Positions 18,193-24,366 of a DNA stretch of 34,922 nt are shown here, piece by piece. Every line of letters starts with the position of its first letter. The first letter of the stretch is position 1. The notes under the pieces are model-generated. The model was not told the DNA's origin. It saw nothing but the letters and a program-made list of their open reading frames with translations, and did no database searches. Origin of the DNA: Acidobacteriota bacterium. Its GTDB lineage: Bacteria > Acidobacteriota > Terriglobia > Terriglobales > Acidobacteriaceae. The translations under genes and the position numbers were made by a program. The stretch is from positions 1 through 34,922 of the forward strand of contig QIAB01000067.1 in the NCBI GenBank assembly GCA_003225455.1, given 5' to 3'.

Positions 18193-19239
18193 ATGCCCCT
18201 CACAAAAGAGCAAGCTCTCGACCTGTTTCGCTCCGATGATCTGATCGGCATCGGCATGGAAGCCGACGCCGCCCGCCGCAAGCTGCATCCCGAGGGCGTG
18301 GTTACGTACATCATCGATCGCAACATCAACTACACAAATTTCTGTACGGAATATTGCACCTTCTGCGCGTTTTATCGGCCATTAAAGGGACCAAAAGCCA
18401 AAGAGGGATACATCCTCGAGTTCGAAACTATTTACGACAAGATTCGCGAGACGGTCGAACTGGGCGGTACTGGAGTGCTGATGCAGGGCGGGCTGCATCC
18501 GGACCTGAAAATCGACTGGCATGAAAAGATGTTGCGCGGCATCAAGCAGCGGTTTCCGAAGATTCATCTGCACTGCTACTCAGCTTCAGAAATCATCGCG
18601 ATTGCCGAATACAGCGGCCTGACGATTCGCGATACCATCGCTCGCTTGCGCGATGCTGGATTAGATTCCATTCCCGGCGGCGGCGCCGAGATTCTCGACG
18701 ACGAGGTTCGCTACCGCATCGCGCGGCTGAAATGCCTGACGGACGACTGGCTTAATGTGCATCGCACCGCGCACCAGCTTGGCATGCGCACCACGGCGAC
18801 GATGATGTTCGGCGTGGGCGAAACCTACGAGCACCGCGTCAATCACTTTCAGCGGCTCTACGATCTGCAGGAAGAAACCGGCGGATTCACCGCTTTCATC
18901 CCGTGGAGTTTCCAGCCGGCAAACACCGCGCTGGGAGGACGCCACTGGGATGAAGCAACCGCCGTTGAATACTTGAAAGTTCTGGCCATCTCGCGACTGT
19001 GTCTCTCGAATTTCCTCAACGTCCAATCAAGCTGGGTCACTCAAGGATTGAAGGTCTGCCAAATGGGCCTGCGCTTTGGCGGCAACGATGTCGGCTCGGT
19101 GATGCTGGAAGAGAACGTCGTTCGCGCTGCGGGCGTGACCAACTGCACAACGGAAGAAGAATTACGACGCATCATCCGCGACGCGGGGTTCAAGCCGGCG
19201 CAGAGGGACACGCTGTATAGGACGTATTTCCTGAATTGA
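18193..19239 (+). CDS. mqnC: Cyclic dehypoxanthinyl futalosine synthase (radical SAM)
   Basis: 348 residues. It cyclises dehypoxanthine futalosine in the futalosine menaquinone pathway. The radical-SAM cluster motif is C51-xxx-C55-xx-C58 (NFCTEYCTFCAFYR), followed by GGTGVLMQGGLHPDLKIDW and GGGAEILDDEVR. The form of the Cys motif and the GGLHP segment favour MqnC over MqnE. The C-terminus ends DTLYRTYFLN. Two partial, degenerate copies of its 3' end lie downstream (19614-19687 and 20006-20213). mqnB, mqnD and mqnE are not in the window. Confidence 0.93.
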   Translation: MPLTKEQALDLFRSDDLIGIGMEADAARRKLHPEGVVTYIIDRNINYTNFCTEYCTFCAFYRPLKGPKAKEGYILEFETIYDKIRETVELGGTGVLMQGGLHPDLKIDWHEKMLRGIKQRFPKIHLHCYSASEIIAIAEYSGLTIRDTIARLRDAGLDSIPGGGAEILDDEVRYRIARLKCLTDDWLNVHRTAHQLGMRTTATMMFGVGETYEHRVNHFQRLYDLQEETGGFTAFIPWSFQPANTALGGRHWDEATAVEYLKVLAISRLCLSNFLNVQSSWVTQGLKVCQMGLRFGGNDVGSVMLEENVVRAAGVTNCTTEEELRRIIRDAGFKPAQRDTLYRTYFLN

Positions 19240-19330
19240 AAGAGTGTGTGTGCCGGACGGTCACGCATGCGCTCGACTAGATGATCGCGGATCGCCGAAG
19301 GCAGATGCGACCAGGTTTCGATCTGCGGCA

Positions 19331-19585
19331 CTATTCACCAAAGACGAAACGGCCGAGTTCGTCACCGAGTTGCTTAGACTCGATCGGATCTTTCGAAGCA
19401 CGGAAGCGTTCCGCGAGTTCAAAGAAGGCTTTTTCTTTTTGCTTGCTGGCTTCGATTCCCAACTCAATCAACTCGACCAGAACGCGGTTGTCGCTCAGCC
19501 GACGCCGGCTCGCGATCGACTCGACTTGCTTAGCTAGCGGCTTCGGTAGAGTCACACTCCGCCGAACCTGTTTTGTGATTGCCAT
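19331..19585 (-). CDS. Ribbon-helix-helix (CopG-like) DNA-binding protein
   Basis: 84 residues from MAITKQVRRSVTLP. The N-terminal beta strand (RRSVTLPKPLAKQVESIA) and the helix pair ending in NRVLVELIELGIEAS fit a MetJ/Arc/CopG dimeric DNA-binding fold. The charged C-terminal tail resembles antitoxin tails that bind a toxin. No toxin gene is adjacent, so it is an orphan antitoxin or a stand-alone regulator. Start at 19585: a TATAAT ends seven bases before the ATG (19592-19597), giving an mRNA with almost no leader; a GTG at 19600 is the longer alternative. It lies between the real mqnC and the first degenerate mqnC tail. Confidence 0.7.
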   Translation of the reverse strand: MAITKQVRRSVTLPKPLAKQVESIASRRRLSDNRVLVELIELGIEASKQKEKAFFELAERFRASKDPIESKQLGDELGRFVFGE

Positions 19586-19586
19586 G

Positions 19587-19611
19587 GCACCATTATACAC
19601 CGTTATGGTGC
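19587..19611 (-). promoter_or_regulatory. Promoter-operator of the RHH gene
   Basis: GCACCAT (19587-19593) and ATGGTGC (19605-19611) form a perfect inverted repeat with an 11-base spacer. A perfect TATAAT on the minus strand (19592-19597) overlaps it and is followed directly by GGTGCC-ATG. RHH proteins typically bind short inverted repeats over their own promoter, so autorepression is a natural reading. No good -35 is visible. Confidence 0.45.
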
Positions 19612-19613
19612 AA

Positions 19614-19687
19614 CGCGGAGTTATTCGCGATGCGGAGTTCAGGCCGGCGCGGTGGGATACGCTGTATAGGACTTATTTTCTGAATTG
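19614..19687 (+). repeat. Degenerate copy of the mqnC 3' end (copy B)
   Basis: About 74 bases resemble the last part of mqnC (about 19166-19239), including GACGC/GATGCGGAGTTCA and ACGCTGTATAGGAC and ending CTGAATTGA. Read in the same frame it gives VIRDAEFRPARWDTLYRTYFLN and a stop, so the frame is preserved. It is followed by a GGCCTC hairpin that mqnC itself lacks but copy C also has. Confidence 0.8.
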
Positions 19688-19703
19688 ATGCGCCAAAAGG
19701 AAA

Positions 19704-19721
19704 CGGCCTCATTCGAGGCCG
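19704..19721 (-). terminator. Hairpin terminator downstream of the tRNA-like gene
   Basis: CGGCCTC/GAGGCCG (19704-19710 with 19715-19721), 4-nt loop. On the minus strand it is followed by TTTCCTTTTGG, a fair U-rich tail. It would end a minus-strand transcript that begins at or before the tRNA-like gene at 19857-19928. Confidence 0.55.
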
Positions 19722-19724
19722 CCC

Positions 19725-19741
19725 CAGCACTCCGTCAAAGT
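19725..19741 (+). repeat. 17-nt inverted copy of the tRNA anticodon arm
   Basis: CAGCACTCCGTCAAAGT here is the exact reverse complement of 19889-19905, which is the anticodon arm of the tRNA-like gene. The spacing is 147 bases. The corresponding place in unit C (near 20256) has a related but different sequence, so this segment belongs to the repeated unit. Confidence 0.85.
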
Positions 19742-19856
19742 CAGTTTAATTATCCTGCCGAGTCAGCATGTAATCAAGAGTTTTCGGAAGGAGAACCTCG
19801 CTCCGTCACCGGGCTCCCCCATAATGGAGCGCCTTCGCGAGCACCTGCTGAAGACA

Positions 19857-19928
19857 TGGACCTGACGGGAGTCGAACCCGCACCTGCCACTTTGACGGAG
19901 TGCTGTGCTGCCATTACACCACAGGCCC
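19857..19928 (-). tRNA. tRNA-like gene with abnormal anticodon loop
   Basis: Read on the minus strand: acceptor GGGCCTG/CAGGTCC (one G-U pair), D-arm GTG-TAATGGCAG-CAC, T-arm GCGGG-TTCGACT-CCCGT, discriminator A, no encoded CCA. These parts are sound. The anticodon stem is GCACT/AGTGG with a mismatch at its base, and the loop is CCGTCAA, which would give anticodon GTC (Asp) but has C instead of the near-universal U at position 33. The D-arm style is more like Gln-type genes. The amino-acid identity is therefore left open. The whole anticodon arm is duplicated in inverted form at 19725-19741. Confidence 0.7.
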
Positions 19929-20005
19929 ATTCCGGCGACGCTACGCAGTCTAAAGCCTAGAGTCACGGTCATGTGTCACACCCTTATCTGTGGATTCCTA
20001 AAACG

Positions 20006-20213
20006 GGTCTGCCAAGCTTGGCCTGCGCTTCGGCGGCAACGATGTCGGCTCGGTGATGCTGGAAGAGAACGTCGTCCGCGCGGGCGTGACTAATTGCACG
20101 ACTGAAGAAGAACCGCGACGCATCATTCGCGACTCAGGGTTCAAGTCGGTGCAGATGGGTACACTGTATAGGACGTACTTTCTGAATTAGCAGAGTCTGT
20201 GTGGGCCGGACAT
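20006..20213 (+). repeat. Degenerate copy of the mqnC 3' end (copy C)
   Basis: About 205 bases match mqnC from 19053 to just past its stop (GGTCTGCCAA through GCCGGAC) with scattered substitutions and one 3-base loss (GCTGCGGGC to GCGGGC). The frame stays open and reads LRFGGNDVGSVMLEENVV, then RAGVTNCTTEEE, ending TLYRTYFLN and TAG. There is no start or Cys cluster, so it cannot be a functional MqnC. It is followed by a second GGCCTC hairpin. Confidence 0.85.
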
Positions 20214-20233
20214 TCTTTTGTGACAAAAGAAAA

Positions 20234-20251
20234 CGGCCTCATTTGAGGCCG
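20234..20251 (-). terminator. GGCCTC hairpin after copy C
   Basis: CGGCCTC/GAGGCCG (20234-20240 with 20245-20251), 4-nt loop. On the minus strand it is followed by TTTTCTTTTGTC; on the plus strand by CTTGTTTCT. It may work in both directions. It is the counterpart of the hairpin at 19704. Further on in the same unit GGAGAGCC/GGCTCTCC (20327-20334 with 20348-20355) makes another hairpin. No gene is visible between 20252 and 20420. Confidence 0.5.
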
Positions 20252-20420
20252 CTTGTTTCTAGCACCCCCATCAAGGTCAAGTACATTATCGTGCTATAAG
20301 AGGCTGGAATCAATAATTGTTGTGCAGGAGAGCCACGCCCCGTCATCGGCTCTCCCGTTCTGAAACTCCCCGATCGCTGGATCTTCCGCTTAACATCGTC
20401 AGCACGCCTAGACGGGATTC

Positions 20421-20550
20421 CGTGGAAGAGCGGCTTTTCAAAGCCACGATAGCGTCCGTCCAAATGGCCCCGCCCTTTAGGGCCGTGGCGGGCTGAAGCC
20501 CGCCGATCTTATCTTGACTGTACGCGGCCGTGAATGGCCGCTCTTCCACG
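20421..20550. repeat. REPIN (paired REP palindrome), copy 1
   Basis: Ends are perfect 14-bp inverted repeats CGTGGAAGAGCGGC (20421-20434) and GCCGCTCTTCCACG (20537-20550). Inside are GCCCTTTAGGGC and GCGGGCTGAAGCCCGC palindromes and GCGGCCGTGAATGGCCGC. The same pieces recur at 22018-22193 and 22722-22786, and a RAYT gene lies nearby, as expected for REP elements. The following TTTCATAAA...GGAATTTCCACAG also recurs after copy 2. Confidence 0.85.
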
Positions 20551-20593
20551 AGGTTTCATAAACCCCATCTATGGAATTTCCACAGGAGGCTGG

Positions 20594-20623
20594 CCCAGCC
20601 TTTGCGGTTTTTCAAAGGCTGGG
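20594..20623. repeat. Perfect 11-bp hairpin downstream of the AIPR gene
   Basis: CCCAGCCTTTG (20594-20604) and CAAAGGCTGGG (20613-20623), 8-nt loop. In the direction of the AIPR gene it follows the stop by about 33 bases but has no T-tract, so it may be an mRNA 3' end stabiliser or weak terminator. Confidence 0.5.
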
Positions 20624-20655
20624 GATCCCGGAATCTGTCGAATTGGTTTACGTAT

Positions 20656-21843
20656 TCACGAACGGCTTAAGTAAGCCACTTGGGCGGCCTGATAGCATGC
20701 TTGCCACACGAGTGGTGACTTACCCGTTTTTGAAGGATTTCGCGCGTCGAGGGCGAAATTCCCAATAGTATCCGCGAGCGTCTCGCCTAGTTGCCCTTTA
20801 AGTAAAGTAAGAGGATCAACCCCTTTGCCCCATGCGTAGCGCCCAGACTTTTCCACCAGAAGTGCACGGAAAGCCGCCAAAACCGGGTAAACGAATCCAG
20901 CTGGCACTCCGTATTTCGATTCCTGGCCGATAAACAGCAATTGAGCCCTGCGCTTGCCATCGTAGGTTGTGACCCCTGTAAGTTTTCCGAATTTGCCACC
21001 AGCCACTTCGCCGCTTTTACCCCGTACCCTGTTGTAAAGATCTGGAAGCATCAACTGCACATGGTCGTATAGTTCGAGAATGTCCGAGGCGAGAGTATAG
21101 ATCTTCTCGTAGTTGGCCTTGTGATCGGAGAAGTGCTGAAGACAGGCCGATTTGGAGCGATATGCGTTAATTGGATGAACCCGCTCGCTGAAGTAGGCGC
21201 GATCGAAGCACGTGAGAATTGCAATAACTTCTCGGACGTCGATCGGCTTAGAGCCGCCGTCGTCGAGAAGTTCATGTTCTTTATAGGCAATCAGGCCTGA
21301 GTAGTGGTGTAGCGCGAGTGCCCTCTTGAGTTTCTCGAACTCGCCCTGCAGGTTCATCAGACTCTGGTCACGTACTTGGTTCGAGGTGTTCCGGGCGTCA
21401 ACAAGCGTCGGGATCTCTTCTTGCTTAAAACCCTCGAGGATTTCAAGCTTCACGTATTGGGGCTCCTGCAATGTTTCCCGTTCCTCCAGCAGGATATTGT
21501 AGGTGTGGCCTCCATCGAGCAATCCGTGCAGATCCGGATCCGCCAGCGTTAGCGTAAGTTGAGAAGTTTGATTGTTGAAAGAAACCGACTCTGCGGCAAG
21601 CACGATCCCGCGATTCAGGAAGACAAACAGCTCGGGGTTATCGTGCACGCTCTCCCTGATTGCCTTAGGCACCGCCCCTGAGAGCTTTGGGTCGCGGACG
21701 TTGATTTTTCGCCACGCACTCAAATCCGGCAAATCGCGCACGTCCACCACGGCTATGTAATCGCGGTAACCTTGCTTAAGGAACGGGGTTTCTACGTGAC
21801 GGAAAGAAGATACGGGCAGCACAAAACGAGTAGACTTGTTCAT
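20656..21843 (-). CDS. AIPR-like (abortive infection phage resistance) family protein
   Basis: 395 residues. The middle shows the AIPR pattern: NPELFVFLNRGIVLAAESV (about 69-87), a Gly-rich GLLDGGHTYNIL (about 107-118) and DARNTSNQVRDQSLMNLQ (about 149-166). AIPR proteins occur in phage-defence settings, but the mechanism is not well established and the match is judged from motifs only. A related DGQHR/DndB-like assignment is possible. The ribosome site is weak (AAAGGT before ATGTATGAAC). It stands alone on the minus strand between two REPINs, with no restriction or toxin partner visible, and is probably acquired DNA. Confidence 0.65.
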   Translation of the reverse strand: MNKSTRFVLPVSSFRHVETPFLKQGYRDYIAVVDVRDLPDLSAWRKINVRDPKLSGAVPKAIRESVHDNPELFVFLNRGIVLAAESVSFNNQTSQLTLTLADPDLHGLLDGGHTYNILLEERETLQEPQYVKLEILEGFKQEEIPTLVDARNTSNQVRDQSLMNLQGEFEKLKRALALHHYSGLIAYKEHELLDDGGSKPIDVREVIAILTCFDRAYFSERVHPINAYRSKSACLQHFSDHKANYEKIYTLASDILELYDHVQLMLPDLYNRVRGKSGEVAGGKFGKLTGVTTYDGKRRAQLLFIGQESKYGVPAGFVYPVLAAFRALLVEKSGRYAWGKGVDPLTLLKGQLGETLADTIGNFALDARNPSKTGKSPLVWQACYQAAQVAYLSRS

Positions 21844-21856
21844 ACATACCTTTCAG

Positions 21857-21873
21857 TAAAGGGTTGACCTTTA
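21857..21873 (-). promoter_or_regulatory. Inverted repeat just upstream of the AIPR gene
   Basis: TAAAGG/CCTTTA (21857-21862 with 21868-21873) separated by GTTGA, 14 bases from the start codon and beside a third ACCTTT. It is placed like an operator or a leader hairpin. The rest of 21874-22017 holds no gene; a short CTG repeat lies at 21985-21998. Confidence 0.3.
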
Positions 21874-22017
21874 ACCTTCCACCGAGGGGGGATCCCTACG
21901 ATGGACGGCCGCCATTACTAGCTAGCCGTATGCGGTCTACCACGGACGGGGAGCGTCGCCCACGGATAGTCCGCCGCAAATTGAGCTGCTGCTGCTGCTT
22001 CTCGCGCTGACCGAGTA

Positions 22018-22193
22018 CGTGGAAGAGCGGCTTTTCAAAGCCGCGTACGCGCACGCAAAAATGGCCCGCCCTTTAGGGCCTGCACCGGGCTTAAGCCCGG
22101 TGATCTTAGTCTCGACTGTACGCGGCCATAAATGGCTCTCCCACGGCTTTTAGGACATGCTTATGCGGCCATTTTAAATGGCCGCTCTTCCAC
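22018..22193. repeat. REPIN, copy 2 (longer)
   Basis: Begins CGTGGAAGAGCGGC (22018-22031) and ends GCCGCTCTTCCAC (22181-22193). Inside are GCCCTTTAGGGC, CCGGGCTTAAGCCCGG and two GCGGCCAT-type half palindromes, so it appears to contain an extra internal REP unit compared with copy 1. 22194-22304 holds the shared GGAATTTCCACAG flank and no gene. Confidence 0.85.
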
Positions 22194-22304
22194 AAGATTC
22201 CATAAATCCATCCACGGAATTTCCACAGAACGGCGAGCCACACACGCCTTCGCATCGTGATGAACGTCACTTACACGTCTGATGGTCCATCCTAGGATTT
22301 CGCG

Positions 22305-22769
22305 GTGGATTTCCGTCGAATGTTCTTCGTTACGACCGTGACTTGGCAGCGCACGCCATTATTCCGCAATCAGGAGAAAGCCGAGCTGATGTTGGACGTG
22401 CTGGCGCACTATCAGGGCCGGAGAAAATATCTTCTTCACGAGTTCGTGATCACGCCTGATCATCTCCATCTGCTGATTACGCCGGCAGAAGGTATCTCGT
22501 TGGAGCGTGCGCTCCAGCTAATCAAAGGCGGTTTTTCGTACAGGCTTGGAAAATCGAAGAGAGGGTTGGTGTGGCAGGAGAGCTTCACCAACCATCGAAT
22601 TCACGATGAACATGATTTCGAAAAGCACGCGGAATACATTCGAATGAATCCAGTGCGGGCGAGAATGGCGGAGTGGCCAGGTTTGTATCCGTCCTCGTCG
22701 GCTGGTGTGACACGGGGCTGCAGCGGGCTGAAGCCCGCTTGTCCGAATCTCGATCTTACGCGGCCATAA
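22305..22769 (+). CDS. REP-associated tyrosine transposase (RAYT)
   Basis: 154 residues of the TnpA_REP / Y1 (HUH) family, single-strand DNA nucleases that bind REP hairpins. The N-terminal MFFVTTVTWQRTPLF and HEFVITPDHLHLLITP contain the HUH metal site (H-L-H), and HAEYIRMNPVRARMAEWPG carries the presumed catalytic Tyr. The gene begins with GTG at 22305 (ATG at 22320 possible). It lies 111 bases after REPIN copy 2, and its own last 20 or so codons run into a REP sequence (CSGLKPACPNLDL is encoded by the REP palindrome). It is therefore the likely source of the REPs here. Confidence 0.88.
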   Translation: MDFRRMFFVTTVTWQRTPLFRNQEKAELMLDVLAHYQGRRKYLLHEFVITPDHLHLLITPAEGISLERALQLIKGGFSYRLGKSKRGLVWQESFTNHRIHDEHDFEKHAEYIRMNPVRARMAEWPGLYPSSSAGVTRGCSGLKPACPNLDLTRP

Positions 22770-22786
22770 ATGGCCGCTCTTCCACG
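22722..22786. repeat. Half REPIN overlapping the RAYT 3' end
   Basis: AGCGGGCTGAAGCCCGCT (22722-22739) and GCGGCCATAAATGGCCGCTC (from 22760) followed by TTCCACG. It is the right half of the REPIN seen at 20421-20550. The RAYT stop codon lies within it. Confidence 0.8.
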
Positions 22787-22827
22787 AAACACCAACATGC
22801 ACGTGCCTTCTCGAGGAATCGCGCAAA

Positions 22828-23145
22828 TCAAACCAAGGGCCTCACGCGCTTCGGGATCCAGTCGACGATTTTTGCGAAGCGGAACTCATGCCGGTCCATC
22901 GAGCCCTGATCTATCGCGCCAGCGATGAACTCGAAACCATCTAGCCCGTCCACTTCGATGTAAAAACCATTGCGGCGCAAGAAGACGGCGGCGGCGGTGA
23001 AAGCGATGTGTTTATTGCCCTCCGGGAAGCCGTGGTTGTTTATCCCACTTCTGCCAACATCCGGCAGAAATGGGGCACCCCCGAGCGACTCCATCAGGGC
23101 GGCCGCTTCTTCTCGCGCTGACCGAGTACGTGGAAGAGCGGCTTT
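22828..23145 (-). pseudogene. Doc-type (death-on-curing, Fic fold) toxin, N-terminally truncated
   Basis: The frame is open from the REP sequence at 23145 to the stop at 22828, with the only ATG at 23094. It shows the Doc/Fic core NHGFPEGNKHIAFTAAAVFL, close to the usual NHPFxDGNKRTA, then RRNGFYIEVD and a C-terminal FRFAKIVDWIPKRVRPL typical of Doc proteins. The N-terminal half is missing: the frame runs upstream only to EEAAALMESL and then into REP sequence. Fourteen or so extra residues (GGAPFLPDVGRSGI) interrupt it and correspond to a palindrome at 23044-23074. No antitoxin is present. Likely inactive. Confidence 0.7.
23044..23074. repeat. Palindrome inserted in frame in the doc remnant
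   Basis: CCCACTTCTGCC (23044-23055) and GGCAGAAATGGG (23063-23074) pair at 11 of 12 positions around a 7-nt loop. It encodes residues that ordinary Doc proteins lack, directly before the active-site motif. Confidence 0.7.
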
Positions 23146-23146
23146 T
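23109..23146. repeat. 38-bp perfect direct repeat (second copy) containing a REP arm
   Basis: Identical to 21998-22035. Both begin CTTCTCGCGCTGACCGAG and run into the REP arm CGTGGAAGAGCGGCTTTT. The last base overlaps the stop codon of the penicillin-binding protein gene. Confidence 0.9.
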
Positions 23147-24366
23147 TACTGAGTTGTCTCCACCGTCTTCACATCTGCCGTATTCGTCGGCACCGCGGGG
23201 CGGGCTATGAAGAAATTGTGGTCATAGAGATTGCGGTAGAGGTGTCCAGCGATTTCAGCGGCTTTGGGGCCGTAGGTTGGCCGGCCACCTTGCAGAAAGA
23301 CTACGGTCACGATGCGGCCAACATCAGTTTTTGCGTAGGAAGCGAACCACCCGAAACGTGTGCCATCCTTCGAGCAGGTTCCGGTCTTGCCGAGGATCTC
23401 TTCTTCGTTAAAGTTCAGCCGAACACTGCGCGCGGTGCCGTACGTCACCGCGCCAGCCATACCGTCGGAAATCTCCGGAATGAGCGAAGCGATGTCGAGA
23501 TGGCGTTTCACGCGCGGCTGGAAGTTGGCGACATCGTCTGCCGTGGTGGGGTGCTGCAGATAATACAGAGTTCCGCCGTTGGCGATAGCCGAAACCATGG
23601 CGCCCAGCTGCAGCGGGGTCATGGAGACACCCTCGCCGAACGAGCACATCTTGCCTACGCCGCCAAGTTTAGAGGGAATTTCTTCGTCAGGATAAGCCCC
23701 GAGCTGCTCGCCGGGGATGTTGTATCCGGCAAGCTCTCCCAAGCCGAACTGATGAGCGTAATAGCTGACTTTTTCAAAACCGAGCTGGCGGCCAAGAGAC
23801 TCAAAGTAGGCATTATTAGAATGCGCCAATGCTTCGGTCAAATTCATGCGACGCCGGCGGCCAAGCCTGATTTCTGTATCTTTTGTGATCAGGTCCTCAC
23901 TCAGCGCGGCCAGAGCGACCGAGAGCTTGATGGTCGAGCAAGGTTGAGCGCCGCTTGACAGTGCCAATTTCTGGTTAACCATGGCCAAAATGCGGCCACT
24001 GGTTGGCTCGATGGCGAGCACCGTGCCGTTCATATTTCCGAGCGCGTCGGCGGCTGCCTGGCGCACCACGGGATCTTCACCGGCCGTTGAATCGCCAGTG
24101 GTTGCATCCGAATCAATAAACGAGTTGGCAGTAAAGTGCTCGTAATAACGATGCCGCCGGCGATGACTGGCGTACACCACGCGCCGACGGGTGCGTGCTA
24201 ACCTCCGCATGCGCTTGCGGGTACGCGCAGTCTCGTTTACTTTCTGGTTCTTGGAAGATTTAGAGGTCAGCGTATGAGTGCTGACGCTGGCGGCGATCCC
24301 AGACGCGGAAAGCAGCACAATTAAGGCAAGCATTGTGCCAACAAGGGTGAAATAATTTTTGGCTCT
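23146..24366 (-). CDS. Penicillin-binding protein, transpeptidase domain
   Basis: About 406 residues. A single N-terminal membrane helix (LVGTMLALIVLLSASGIAAS) is followed by a very basic Arg/Lys-rich stretch (around RKRMRRLARTRRRVV) and then a D,D-transpeptidase domain. The active-site motifs are S-T-I-K (in PCSTIKLSVAL), S-N-N (LAHSNNAYFESLG) and K-T-G (ILGKTGTCSKDG). There is no glycosyltransferase or PASTA domain, so it is a single-domain PBP, or a penicillin-binding relative of class D beta-lactamases. The GTG at 24366 puts the helix at the N-terminus; an ATG at 24429 is the longer choice. Its stop abuts REP DNA. Confidence 0.85.
   Translation of the reverse strand, partial: RAKNYFTLVGTMLALIVLLSASGIAASVSTHTLTSKSSKNQKVNETARTRKRMRRLARTRRRVVYASHRRRHRYYEHFTANSFIDSDATTGDSTAGEDPVVRQAAADALGNMNGTVLAIEPTSGRILAMVNQKLALSSGAQPCSTIKLSVALAALSEDLITKDTEIRLGRRRRMNLTEALAHSNNAYFESLGRQLGFEKVSYYAHQFGLGELAGYNIPGEQLGAYPDEEIPSKLGGVGKMCSFGEGVSMTPLQLGAMVSAIANGGTLYYLQHPTTADDVANFQPRVKRHLDIASLIPEISDGMAGAVTYGTARSVRLNFNEEEILGKTGTCSKDGTRFGWFASYAKTDVGRIVTVVFLQGGRPTYGPKAAEIAGHLYRNLYDHNFFIARPAVPTNTADVKTVETTQ

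Noticed and set aside
20571-20768. Plus-strand frame of 65 residues opposite the AIPR 3' end
   Set aside because: It overlaps the antisense strand of a real gene and a hairpin, with no ribosome site or family-like sequence.
20252-23130. CRISPR array
   Set aside because: The repeats here are palindromic REP/REPIN units with irregular spacing, no regular spacers and no cas genes.
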